This document shows, one piece after another, positions 44,775-53,613 of a DNA stretch of 55,647 nt. The stretch is taken from NCBI GenBank assembly GCA_030652315.1, contig JAUSAX010000147.1:1-55647 (forward strand), written 5' to 3'. The position numbers were made by a program, and so were the translations under genes. The first letter of the stretch is position 1. The number at the start of each line of letters is the position of its first letter. The notes under the pieces are model-generated. The model was not told where the DNA came from. It made no database searches and saw nothing but the letters and a program-made list of their open reading frames with translations. The stretch comes from Afipia sp. GTDB taxonomy: Bacteria > Pseudomonadota > Alphaproteobacteria > Rhizobiales > Xanthobacteraceae.

Positions 44775-46922
44775 GTGAAAATGAATCTGCCCGTCGTTAA
44801 CGTCGAATATCCGCTTGGCGATGAGACGATGATCGTCTCCAAGACCGACACCAAGGGAAAGCTCACCTACGTCAACGACCAGTTCATTGAAGTCAGCGGC
44901 TTCACCGAAGCGGAGCTTATCAATCAGCCCCACAACATTGTTCGCCATCCGGACATGCCGACCGAAGCCTTCGGTGATCTGTGGGCAACGCTGAAGAGCA
45001 ACAAGCCATGGACCGGCGCGGTGAAGAACCGGCGCAAGAATGGCGAGTATTACTGGGTGCTGGCGAGCGCCTCTCCGATCTGGGAGAACGGCGCGGTGAC
45101 CGGCTACATGTCGATTCGTACCAAGCTGCAGCCCGACCAGCGGCGCGAAGCCGAAACCGTCTACGCCGAGATCCGCGCGAAGAAGGGCGATCACTACCGG
45201 CTGGACGCAGGCATTCTGCGCCGGCGCTCGTTCGCCGATCATTTTGCGTTGTTTACCGGCTCGCTGCGGGCACGTTTGGTGACGCTTGTCGCGACGCTGA
45301 CGATATTCATGCTGGCGATCGGCCTGGTGGGCCTCGTCACCGCACAGCAGGCCAACACCCATCTGAAGCAGGTTTACAACGACCGGACCGTGCCGCTCGC
45401 CCATCTGTTCGCGATCAATGACCGGATGCAGGCCAATATTCTGTCTCTCTACGGCGCCGCCACCAACGGGCTCGCCAAAAAGACGGTCGGAGGTGCGGAA
45501 GCAACCGTCAGCAACAACATCACCCAGATCACCAAGAGCTGGGAGAAGTTTATGGCAAGCTCCCACACCGCCGCGGAGCAGGCCATTGCCAACAGCTACA
45601 GTCAGAAGCGGCGAAGCTATGTCGAGGACGGCCTGAAGCCGGGCCTCGCCCTGCTCTCGGCCGGCAAGTTCAGCGACCTGTCACAGCATCTCACCGAGAG
45701 AGTGAGCCCGCTGTTTGAGGCCGCCAAGCAGGACGCAGAGAAGCTCGTCGCGCTGCAGATCGATGTCGCAAAGAGCCAATATGAAGACGCCCAGAGCAGT
45801 TTCACGACCTCGATCATGGTCGCATCCGGGGCGTTGATCGCGGCGCTCGTCCTCGGCATCCTGCTCGGCCTGATGACGATCCGCGCGATCAGTCGCCCGA
45901 CGGGCCGACTCATCGATCTGATGACGCGGATCACCCAGGGATATTTCAACAACCGGGTCTTCATCGAACGCGACGACGAGATCGGCGTCGCCCTGCGCAA
46001 TCTCCAGGCGATGCAGGCCAAACTCGGCTTCGACCGCGAGGTGCAGAAGCAGGATGAAAAGAGCCGCATGATCCGTACCCACCGGATCGAGGAACTGGTA
46101 TCGACCTTCGAAGCAGACGTCTCCAGCATGCTTGGGTCGGTCTCGTCGCAGGCCGCCGAACTGCAGGCGACGGCGGCATCGATGTCGACCATTTCCGAAG
46201 AAACCTCGCGGCAATCCACCACCGTGGCCGCAGCATCGGAGCAGGCCACCGCGAATGTTCAATCCGTGGCGGCATCCACCGAGGAAATGGCAGCCTCGGT
46301 CAACGACATCGCCCGACAACTGCACGAGTCCAGCACCGTCGCGGCGGAAGCGGTCCGGCAAGCCGAGGTGACGAACACAAGGATCATGGCGCTGTCCCAG
46401 GCAGCCGACAGCATCGGCGACGTCGTCCAGCTCATCACCACCATCGCGGGGCAGACCAATCTCCTTGCGCTCAACGCCACGATCGAAGCGGCGCGCGCGG
46501 GCGAATCCGGCAGGGGCTTTGCCGTCGTTGCGCAGGAAGTGAAAATGCTCGCCGCACAGACCGCGAAAGCGACCGGTGAGATCAGCGGGCAGATCAGTGG
46601 CATGCAAATCGCGACGCAGGAATCGGTGACAGCGGTTAAAGGCATCAGCGAAACCATCGACCGCATCTCGTCGATTGCAGCCGCCATTGCCGCAGCTGTC
46701 GAACAGCAGGGCGCCGCCACCAACGAGATCGCCAACAACGTGCAGCAGGCAGCGCGCGGAACGGCGCAGGTCACCAGCAACATTGCGAGCGTCAGCACCG
46801 CCGCACAGGAAACCGGCGTGGCCTCGACGCAGATGCTGGCCTCGGCTGACGAACTCAGCCGGCGCGGCGAGGAGTTGAAGAAGCAGGTCGACCACTTCCT
46901 CGATCAGGTGCGCGCGGCGTAA
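44775..46922 (+). CDS. PAS-containing methyl-accepting chemotaxis protein (Aer-like)
   Basis: 715 residues from GTG 44775 (ATG 44781 possible). The N-terminal PAS domain (about 17-115: [46 protein letters not shown]) resembles the FAD-binding PAS of aerotaxis sensor Aer. Two helices follow (about 172-192 and 345-370), HAMP, then a signalling domain with [38 protein letters not shown]. An energy or redox taxis role is inferred. It is ended by a 14-base-stem hairpin. Confidence 0.92.
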   Translation: MKMNLPVVNVEYPLGDETMIVSKTDTKGKLTYVNDQFIEVSGFTEAELINQPHNIVRHPDMPTEAFGDLWATLKSNKPWTGAVKNRRKNGEYYWVLASASPIWENGAVTGYMSIRTKLQPDQRREAETVYAEIRAKKGDHYRLDAGILRRRSFADHFALFTGSLRARLVTLVATLTIFMLAIGLVGLVTAQQANTHLKQVYNDRTVPLAHLFAINDRMQANILSLYGAATNGLAKKTVGGAEATVSNNITQITKSWEKFMASSHTAAEQAIANSYSQKRRSYVEDGLKPGLALLSAGKFSDLSQHLTERVSPLFEAAKQDAEKLVALQIDVAKSQYEDAQSSFTTSIMVASGALIAALVLGILLGLMTIRAISRPTGRLIDLMTRITQGYFNNRVFIERDDEIGVALRNLQAMQAKLGFDREVQKQDEKSRMIRTHRIEELVSTFEADVSSMLGSVSSQAAELQATAASMSTISEETSRQSTTVAAASEQATANVQSVAASTEEMAASVNDIARQLHESSTVAAEAVRQAEVTNTRIMALSQAADSIGDVVQLITTIAGQTNLLALNATIEAARAGESGRGFAVVAQEVKMLAAQTAKATGEISGQISGMQIATQESVTAVKGISETIDRISSIAAAIAAAVEQQGAATNEIANNVQQAARGTAQVTSNIASVSTAAQETGVASTQMLASADELSRRGEELKKQVDHFLDQVRAA

Positions 46923-46945
46923 GCCGCCACGCGTAAACGCTTTCT

Positions 46946-46979
46946 AAACTCATGCGGGCCGTTACCCGCATGAGTTTAA
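46946..46979. terminator. Perfect 14-base-pair hairpin after the Aer-like gene
   Basis: TAAACTCATGCGGG (46946-46959) pairs fully with CCCGCATGAGTTTA (46966-46979) with a 6-base loop (CCGTTA). The TTTA end gives a U-rich 3' side. It lies 23 bases after the stop. Confidence 0.75.
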
Positions 46980-47169
46980 TCTTGATGGTATTTAATTACC
47001 TGTTGCCGCGGCGAGGAATGCCGGTCCGCTGCATTCAATTATTTAAAGCTTTAACCCTAGAAATATCTCCTGCTTGAACTGTGTGAGTTCGCGATCCAGA
47101 CAACTGCGACGCACGAGCAGATCCGTTTATTTTTGGCTCTGCCAAACCTAAGAACAGAGAGCAGCGCCT

Positions 47170-48897
47170 ATGCGTTTGGATCGCACGAGCCATACGTCGG
47201 GAGTCGCGAGAGCGATCATCGCACTCAAGCTCTGCAGCATCTTCGCGTTTGTCGCCGTGACCAATCCCAATGCCTTGACGTGGCCCAGCCAGTACATCGA
47301 ACAGGGGCGATGGCTCACGCTTGTCGTCTATCTCGGACTCTGGGCCTGCGCCCTCACCGCCCTCCTGATCGCTGCTTTCCAGGTTAATCCCTGGGTCAGA
47401 TCGTTTTGGGCGGTGATCATCGCACTTTCGAGCGCCGCAGGTTTTGCCTTCTATCTTGTTTCCGGCGTGGAAATATCGATGTTCGATATCGCATCGTTAT
47501 GGGCTGCGCGTCATGAAGTCGGCCGTGCCCTCGAGTTCTACGGCTCGGCCATGGCTTGGAGCGCCCTGGTTTTCCTCTTCGGATTTATCGTCATTGCGGC
47601 GCCGTCGGTTAAGCCCGGCGCGCACCTGCGACGGCTGTTGCGATATCTTGCGTGGGCACCGGCGTTTCCGATCGCGCTTTTCGCCGCGGTCATTTATGCA
47701 AAGGACGGCGGCGGACATTATGGCATGTCGATGCAATTCGCCCCGCTGTCCGTCGCAGCCATATCGGGTGCAAGGCTCGCAACCAAAGCGATGCCTACCC
47801 GCGAGCGGGTGACGTGGAGCGCCGACGGTCGAAAAATCCGGCACGTGGTTTTGCTGGTCGATGAAAGCGTTCGCGGCGACTACATCGATTGGCGCCCCGG
47901 AAATCCTTACACCCCGGACATCGCCAGCTTGAAAGATCGTATCGTCAATTTTGGACATGCGGTTTCTGGTGGAAATTGCAGCTCCTATTCCAACGCAATG
48001 CTGCGGTTTGGAGCGACACGCCACGACCTTATGAATTCAGTCGCGCGTAACCCGACAATCTGGGACTATGCAAAGACCGCCGGCTTTCGGACCGTCATGA
48101 TTGATTCTCAGGCTGCCTTCCTGCGCGGACCCGCCAAACTCCAGAACTTCATGACGCCCGAAGAAAAGCGAGAGATCGACTCATTCAATGCCATCGAAGA
48201 GACCATAGCGCCGCCCGACCTTGACGACAGGCTTGTCGACATCCTCGCAGCGAAGCTGAAATCCGAACAACCGACGTTTGTCTATGCCATCAAGAATGGC
48301 GCGCATTTCCCCTACGACCGTGGATATCCGTCGACACAACGAATTTTCCAGCCGACGATGAGCGAGAGTGCACGCGGCAATGAGCCGGCCTTGATCAACT
48401 CGTATCGGAACGCCGTACAATGGTCGGTGGATCGCGTTCTAAAGCGTCTCGCCAACAGTGTCCCGCTTGATAACACACTGATCATCTATACCTCTGACCA
48501 CGGGCAAAATCTGTCGACTACGGCACTGTCGCATTGCTCCGTTAAAAACGCTGACCCGCGCGAAGCTCTGGTCCCTCTTTTTGCAATGACCGACGAGCCT
48601 CGGTTGCGCGAAAGGCTCTCGGCCGGCGCCAAGACGAATTGGGGCTATGCCAGTCATTTTTCCATTGCACCGACGCTTCTCGACGTTTTCGGTTTCAAGC
48701 CGCAAGACATTGCAACGAAATACGGACCGTCATTGTTTGAGAAGCCGGATCCAGAGACCGAGTTCACATCGGGCGATATCTTTGGATTGATCTCCGAGAA
48801 GATTCACTGGAATAAAATCGATCTCTCAAGGAGCTACCTGGAACAGGGCGCCAAAACGACCGTTTCTGATAGTTCTGCATTGCCAAAGAACCAATAA
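47170..48897 (+). CDS. Sulfatase-fold membrane protein, phosphoethanolamine-transferase-like
   Basis: 575 residues. Five N-terminal helices (about 16-35, 50-70, 75-95, 118-140, 155-172) are followed by an alkaline-phosphatase-superfamily domain. Metal-site motifs: VVLLVDESVRGDY (D231-E232-S233), NCSSYSNAMLRFGATRH (C270-S-S-Y-S-N, candidate nucleophile serine or cysteine), IYTSDHGQN (D443-H444-G445) and HFSIAPTLLDVFG. The arrangement is that of EptA/LTA-synthase-type transferases that add phosphoethanolamine or phosphoglycerol to surface molecules. The usual threonine nucleophile is not obvious. The gene has a visibly lower GC than its left neighbours, which suggests transfer. Confidence 0.82.
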   Translation: MRLDRTSHTSGVARAIIALKLCSIFAFVAVTNPNALTWPSQYIEQGRWLTLVVYLGLWACALTALLIAAFQVNPWVRSFWAVIIALSSAAGFAFYLVSGVEISMFDIASLWAARHEVGRALEFYGSAMAWSALVFLFGFIVIAAPSVKPGAHLRRLLRYLAWAPAFPIALFAAVIYAKDGGGHYGMSMQFAPLSVAAISGARLATKAMPTRERVTWSADGRKIRHVVLLVDESVRGDYIDWRPGNPYTPDIASLKDRIVNFGHAVSGGNCSSYSNAMLRFGATRHDLMNSVARNPTIWDYAKTAGFRTVMIDSQAAFLRGPAKLQNFMTPEEKREIDSFNAIEETIAPPDLDDRLVDILAAKLKSEQPTFVYAIKNGAHFPYDRGYPSTQRIFQPTMSESARGNEPALINSYRNAVQWSVDRVLKRLANSVPLDNTLIIYTSDHGQNLSTTALSHCSVKNADPREALVPLFAMTDEPRLRERLSAGAKTNWGYASHFSIAPTLLDVFGFKPQDIATKYGPSLFEKPDPETEFTSGDIFGLISEKIHWNKIDLSRSYLEQGAKTTVSDSSALPKNQ

Positions 48898-49368
48898 CTG
48901 CGTCGATCGCAACCGGCCCAGCCGCGCCGCAACCCAGCCACACGAGCCACCCCTCACCCGACGCGATTCGAGTGTGGGGCCGTGGCCTGAAAGAGGGCAA
49001 CGCGGGCTCCAAATCGGGCTTTCAAGGCCTTCCAGGCCGTTGCCCGCACGGGGCCAATCGGCTAAATGGACATCACTGCACCCGTAGCTCAGCTGGATAG
49101 AGCGTTGCCCTCCGAAGGCAAACGCAAGCTCTTTCTGCTGAACATCAGTGCAAGGAAAATCGAGTGAAACCAAGCGATTGGCAAAACTCGAAGGAAGCAC
49201 GAATATCGCGTTCGAGGTCGCGGAAGCACCACGGAAGCAAATGCAAAGGAGGTTGTGGAGTACGAATGGCGACAATTGGCAGGGTTTAAGCCCGCGTCAT
49301 TTGAGCCGATTTGATCGTTGAATTCGGGATTGACCTCGATCAGTCTCGGACACTATCTGAACATCGAT
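48898..49368. other. 471-base region between the transferase gene and the intact tRNA-Arg
   Basis: No coding sequence is recognised. It contains a hairpin (GGGCAACG at 48995-49002 with CGTTGCCC at 49038-49045) and the truncated tRNA-Arg at 49078-49121. The piece between the two tRNA copies, 49122-49368, resembles neither tRNA half. Confidence 0.5.
49078..49121 (+). pseudogene. 3'-truncated tRNA-Arg(CCG)
   Basis: 44 bases match the 5' part of the intact tRNA at 49369: acceptor GCACCCG, D arm GCTCAGCTGGATAGAGC, anticodon stem TTGCC/GGCAA and loop CTCCGAA (anticodon CCG). It breaks off at the end of the anticodon stem; no T arm or 3' acceptor strand follows. The six differences from the intact copy are all in the anticodon stem and are three compensated base pairs. 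Confidence 0.85.
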
Positions 49369-49445
49369 GCACCCGTAGCTCAGCTGGATAGAGCGCCACC
49401 CTCCGAAGGTGGAGGCCACACGTTCGAATCGTGTCGGGTGCGCCA
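49369..49445 (+). tRNA. tRNA-Arg (anticodon CCG)
   Basis: 77 bases. Acceptor GCACCCG/CGGGTGC, D arm GCTCAGCTGGATAGAGC, anticodon stem CCACC/GGTGG around loop CTCCGAA, T arm ACACG-TTCGAAT-CGTGT, and an encoded CCA at 49443-49445. All stems pair. Reads CGG codons. Confidence 0.97.
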
Positions 49446-49601
49446 AATTTCAGTCTTCCACGCCGCATTTCCCCGGTCTTGGTCACAAACTAGTCGTTCC
49501 ACCTGCCCAAATCATGGAGGATCAAGTTCGATCGCCGTGACATGCTGGATCGCAACCTAAAATGATCAGGATGGTCCGCTATATCGGTTGGTAAGCGTTT
49601 T

Positions 49602-51632
49602 GTGGTGAGACCTTACGAAGTGCAGCGATTTTCGATCAGTATGCCAGTTGTCCTTACCTCCACTACTGTCGTGGGGCTTCTAATCGCCCTCGTCGGTACC
49701 TGGTTGCTGAGCGGCGACGCAAGGGTGAACACCATCGGTATCGGAGCGGCTCTCGCTTATCTGGCGGGCGGAGTCCCAGCCGGCAGGCGGGCGCTGAAGG
49801 CGCTGTGGAACGAGCATATCCTCGATATCGACCTGTTAATGATCGTTGCAGCGATCGCGGCGGCGGTCGTTGGTGCTGTGGTCGAAGGCGCGGTCCTGCT
49901 GACATTGTTCAGCCTGTCAACGACCATGGAGGAGCGTGCAATGGGGCGGGCTCGCCGTGCGATCGAGGCGCTGATGGAGCTGCGCCCGGAAACGGCATTT
50001 CGTAAATCCGTGGAAGGCGCGGTGGAGGAAGTGCTGGCCGCGCAGCTTGACGTCGGCGATATCGTGGTGCTTCGCCCCGGCGCGCGCGTCCCGGCCGATG
50101 GGACCGTCCTGCGCGGACGGGGCGCGCTGGATGAATCCACCATCACCGGTGAATCCATGCCGGTCGGCAAAGAGCCCGGTGGCAAGGTATTCGAGGCGAC
50201 GGTCAATCTCGACGGCGTACTAGAGGTACAGATCACAAAATCGCTCGAACAGAGCACCGTCGCGCGAATGATCGCGCTGGTGACGGAAGCGCAGGCCGCC
50301 AAGGCTCCGTCGGAACGGTTCAGTGCCTGGTTTGGTCAGCGCTATACGATTGCGGTACTGGTCGGATCGGTCGTCGCCCTCGGCGCTTTCTACGGGCTTG
50401 GGCGGGACTGGGAAACAGCGCTTTATCGGGCGGCGACATTGCTGGTTGCAGCAAGCCCGTGCGCAATCGTCATTTCAGTGCCTGCCGCCATCTTGTCGGC
50501 ATTGTCAGCGGCGGCGCGCGGTGGGGTGCTTTTCAAGGGTGGCGCGGCGCTAGAAACCTTGGCTGCCGTCGACATATTTGCCTTCGACAAAACCGGAACA
50601 TTGACGACGGGCCGCGCGGAGGTGACGGGGGTTGTCGCTCTTGGCAACAGCGAGACGGCTTTCCTGTCCACCTTGGCCAGTGTCGAAGCCCACTCGGAAC
50701 ATCATATTGCTGAGACGCTTCGGCGTGAAGCGGCGCGCCGCGGGCTGGTCCTCCATGACGTGCATGATGTGAAGGCAATCCCGAGCGCTGGCATCATCGG
50801 GCGGAATGCCGATGGTCCGGTTTGGGCGGGGAACCGGCGAATGGCGGACATGATGGGAGCATCGCTCGATCAGGACGCGCTTCGGGTGTTTCAGGATGGG
50901 GCCGAGACCGTGGTCTACCTTGGGCGTGAAACACGCATTCTTGGCGCGGTCAGCGTCGCCGACAAACTCCGCGATACGTCGGCTGGCGCTCTCGCAGCCT
51001 TGCGGGCGAGCGGCGTCAAGACCATCGCCATGATGACGGGCGATCGGCGGGCCGTTGCCTTGCGCATAGGCAGGGCGTTGGGGCTAAAGCCAGACGAAAT
51101 CTATGCCGAGATGCTGCCGCAGGACAAAGTCCGCCTTGTCGGCGAGATAGCCGAGGGGAGAAAGATTGCCTTCGTTGGTGATGGTGTAAACGATGCCGCA
51201 GCACTGGCGCGTGCTGATGTCGGCATTGCCATGGGAGCCGCTGGTTCGGAAGTCGCGCTTCAGGCGGCCGACGTCGCATTGTTGTCCGAGGATATGGAAA
51301 GACTGGCAGCCGCACATCGACTCTCGAAGCGGACTGTGTCGATCATCCATCAGAACCTAATCTTGGCCATCGGGGCGATGCTCCTGCTGGTCACTGGCGC
51401 AGCCTTCCTTGAATTGCCGCTGCCACTGGCCGTGCTGGGCCATGAAGGCGGTACCGTCCTTGTTGTTCTTAATGGTCTGAGACTGCTGAGCGATCCTATC
51501 TGCAATACGAGGCGACCCGTGACTGATCGGGAGTCAGTTGAACAGGGACACGACGACAAGGCACAAGCCGGTGCGTCGAGCCAACTGCGGAACGCCGACG
51601 CAACAACTACAAAGACCTCCACAATAACCTAG
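49602..51632 (+). CDS. ZntA-like heavy-metal P-type ATPase (P1B-2)
   Basis: 676 residues. The metal site is ASPCAIVISVP (S285-P286-C287). The phosphorylated aspartate is D329 in DKTGTLT; the actuator loop ESTITGESMPVGK and hinge GDGVNDAAALARADVGIAMG are present. The C-terminal HEGGTVLVVLNGLRLL is the P1B-2 (Zn/Cd/Pb) type. There is no N-terminal HMA metal-binding domain; the protein starts almost directly in the first helix. The conserved SEHP loop reads SEHHIAE. The start is GTG 49602 with a poor ribosome binding site; ATG 49641 is an alternative. It lies just after the intact tRNA-Arg, alone. Confidence 0.9.
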   Translation: MVRPYEVQRFSISMPVVLTSTTVVGLLIALVGTWLLSGDARVNTIGIGAALAYLAGGVPAGRRALKALWNEHILDIDLLMIVAAIAAAVVGAVVEGAVLLTLFSLSTTMEERAMGRARRAIEALMELRPETAFRKSVEGAVEEVLAAQLDVGDIVVLRPGARVPADGTVLRGRGALDESTITGESMPVGKEPGGKVFEATVNLDGVLEVQITKSLEQSTVARMIALVTEAQAAKAPSERFSAWFGQRYTIAVLVGSVVALGAFYGLGRDWETALYRAATLLVAASPCAIVISVPAAILSALSAAARGGVLFKGGAALETLAAVDIFAFDKTGTLTTGRAEVTGVVALGNSETAFLSTLASVEAHSEHHIAETLRREAARRGLVLHDVHDVKAIPSAGIIGRNADGPVWAGNRRMADMMGASLDQDALRVFQDGAETVVYLGRETRILGAVSVADKLRDTSAGALAALRASGVKTIAMMTGDRRAVALRIGRALGLKPDEIYAEMLPQDKVRLVGEIAEGRKIAFVGDGVNDAAALARADVGIAMGAAGSEVALQAADVALLSEDMERLAAAHRLSKRTVSIIHQNLILAIGAMLLLVTGAAFLELPLPLAVLGHEGGTVLVVLNGLRLLSDPICNTRRPVTDRESVEQGHDDKAQAGASSQLRNADATTTKTSTIT

Positions 51633-51699
51633 CGGTGCCCAGTTTCATCCTCTTCGGCACGCTAGTTCAACACCACGCCGAAAACTGTTGCCAAGCGTT

Positions 51700-52316
51700 G
51701 GTGGGCTGCGTGATCGTTCCTCACGGCCCCATTGAATGCCACGGCCAGGAAACAGCCAGCGCTGCGGCCGCGCGGGCCACCAATAACTCCGCAAAATCCT
51801 CAACAATTGCGGAGAGAGAGTATGACGTAACGGTCAGCCCTTACCCTGCTCTGCCCAGATTACCATCCGCCGGTTGTCGATGTCGGTAATCTTAAATAGA
51901 ACCACCTCCGACATGCACAGTACGGCAGAATAGACCGTCGTCAGCGCGGTGCGGCTCTTCAGGCTTGGACTTGTATCCAGGAAGCACGCGACCTTGTCGA
52001 TGCCCAACGCCACCGGCAGCTTGCTCGGCTGGCGTGCATAGCTGATGCGCTCCGAAATGGCATCTTGGCCGAGCGTCACATCGTAGAAAAGGTGTTGCGC
52101 ACACACGATCTGATCGAGTGCCGGCCAGGATATCTCGATCACCACCAAGTGGATCTGAAAGACGCGGATATCCTACAGCTCGGGACGATCAGACGACCGA
52201 CCAAATACCGGCTCAACTTCGATACCGCGGCAAGGTCGAATCACTGCGTTGCGGCGACAGATTGCGAACCGTCATGCCCTCAATCATACGGCGGCAAAGA
52301 GGCTGATCTCAGCCAT
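51700..52316 (-). pseudogene. Decayed tyrosine recombinase (integrase)
   Basis: Pieces of one protein lie in order in different frames on the minus strand: MAEIS at 52316-52302; RRMIEGMTVRNLSPQ; FGRSSDRPEL followed by a stop and DIRVFQIHLV; then an open 104-codon stretch (52148-51834) with ISWPALDQIVCAQ, SYARQPSKLPVALGIDKV, LTTVYSAVLCMSEVVLFKITDID and MVIWAEQGKG; then, after a frameshift, DRYVILS. The LxxGLRxSE arginine motif reads VLCMSE, so the first catalytic arginine is lost. GKG..DRYV and the surrounding order are those of XerC-like recombinases. At least three frame changes or stops are visible. No intact catalytic protein can be made. Confidence 0.72.
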
Positions 52317-52498
52317 TGCGAAAACTCCTGTCTGAAGGATTGTGTTTCGAAAACCCGCGATCCTCTCACACAGGAGCTTGCTGTTGCGACTCTTCCCTCA
52401 ATTGCCGCGCAAGCGACTTCGTTCAATCCAAAATCGATTCAACCTGAACCCATCCGCTTTAGTGCGCGGTTTCCAGAACCTTAAAGCTCATTCCGATT

Positions 52499-53611
52499 CT
52501 ATCTCAGAAACTGTCTGAAGCGCCTCAACGACAGGAAAAAAAGAACTGATCCAATCACGATAAGCGCCAGGAGCTGCGGCCAAACCACATCAAGACCGGC
52601 GCCTCGAAACAGGATGGACTGCGCCAGCATCACGAAATGCGTGTTCGGCGCTGCCAGCATGATGTTCTGAATAATCTCGGGCATGCTTTCGCGTGGGGTC
52701 ATACTGCCGGACAATGCCTGAAGCGGAAGAAGAACGAGCATCAGCAGCAAACCAAACTGCGGCATCGTACCCGCCATGGTGGCGAGAAAGATGCCCATGC
52801 AGGTGGTAGCGAACAGATGCAGCGTTGCGCCGAACAAGAAAAGTGCCAGCGATCCTTGTATGGGAACCGCAAGCCAGCCTTTAACGACGAAAACAAGGGA
52901 AAACGCGGAGGCGATCAAAACTACGAAGCCCATCGACCAGATCTTGCTTGCCATGATCTCAAATGGCGTGACCGGCATGACAAGAAGATGCTCCGTCGTC
53001 CCGTGCTCGCGCTCGCGGATAAGGGCGGCACCGGTCAGGACGATCGACAGCATGGTGATAGAATTGATCACATTATTAATTGCGCTAAACCAACTCTTGT
53101 TGAGCGTCGGATTGAAGCGGGCCCGTTGCGCAAGCTCGATGGGCACGGTACTTGCCGCCCGATAGTGCTTTAGAAATTCGTTTATCTCGCTGGTGACGAT
53201 CGATTGAACGTATCCGCTGCCCGTGAAGGCCTGCGACATGCGGGTCGCGTCAACGTTGATCTGAATCGTAGGCGATTTGTTGGCCAGGAGGTCGCGCTGG
53301 AAGTTCGGCGGGATATCGAGCGCGAAGGTGTCCAGGCCAGCGTCCATGCGGCGGTCCATCTCTGATTGAGTAATCAGCTTCGGAATCGAAAAGTAAGGAG
53401 GATTGAACGCCGTGATGATGCGGGATGATATTGGTGACTGATCCTCGTCAACCACTGCAATCGCTGCTCGATTGAGTGTTTCCGGCATTGCTTTCGATGC
53501 GGTATAGATCGAAATGGTGAAAGCGTAGATGATCAGCGCCAGCATCATGGGGTCACGAATGAGTCCCCACAATTCCTTGATACCCAATTGAACGATATTG
53601 GTCAGGCGCAT
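52499..53611 (-). CDS. yhhJ: ABC-2 type permease, YhhJ-like
   Basis: 370 residues: N-terminal helix (about 20-38), large periplasmic domain (about 40-175: AIAVVDEDQSPIS, FALDIPPNFQRDLLANKSPTIQINVDAT) and five C-terminal helices with GAALIREREHGTTEHLLVMPVTPFEIMASKIW and LLMLVLLPLQALSGSMTPRESMPEIIQ. This matches E. coli YhhJ, the permease partner of RbbA. It starts 2 bases downstream of the rbbA stop, so the two are translated together. Confidence 0.92.
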   Translation of the reverse strand: MRLTNIVQLGIKELWGLIRDPMMLALIIYAFTISIYTASKAMPETLNRAAIAVVDEDQSPISSRIITAFNPPYFSIPKLITQSEMDRRMDAGLDTFALDIPPNFQRDLLANKSPTIQINVDATRMSQAFTGSGYVQSIVTSEINEFLKHYRAASTVPIELAQRARFNPTLNKSWFSAINNVINSITMLSIVLTGAALIREREHGTTEHLLVMPVTPFEIMASKIWSMGFVVLIASAFSLVFVVKGWLAVPIQGSLALFLFGATLHLFATTCMGIFLATMAGTMPQFGLLLMLVLLPLQALSGSMTPRESMPEIIQNIMLAAPNTHFVMLAQSILFRGAGLDVVWPQLLALIVIGSVLFFLSLRRFRQFLR

Positions 53612-53613
53612 GG

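Noticed and set aside
52325..52376. CTCCTGT/ACAGGAG inverted repeat with inner GGAT/ATCC near the recombinase remnant
   Set aside because: Possible transposon end or hairpin, but the arms are short, no target duplication is visible and no partner end was found.
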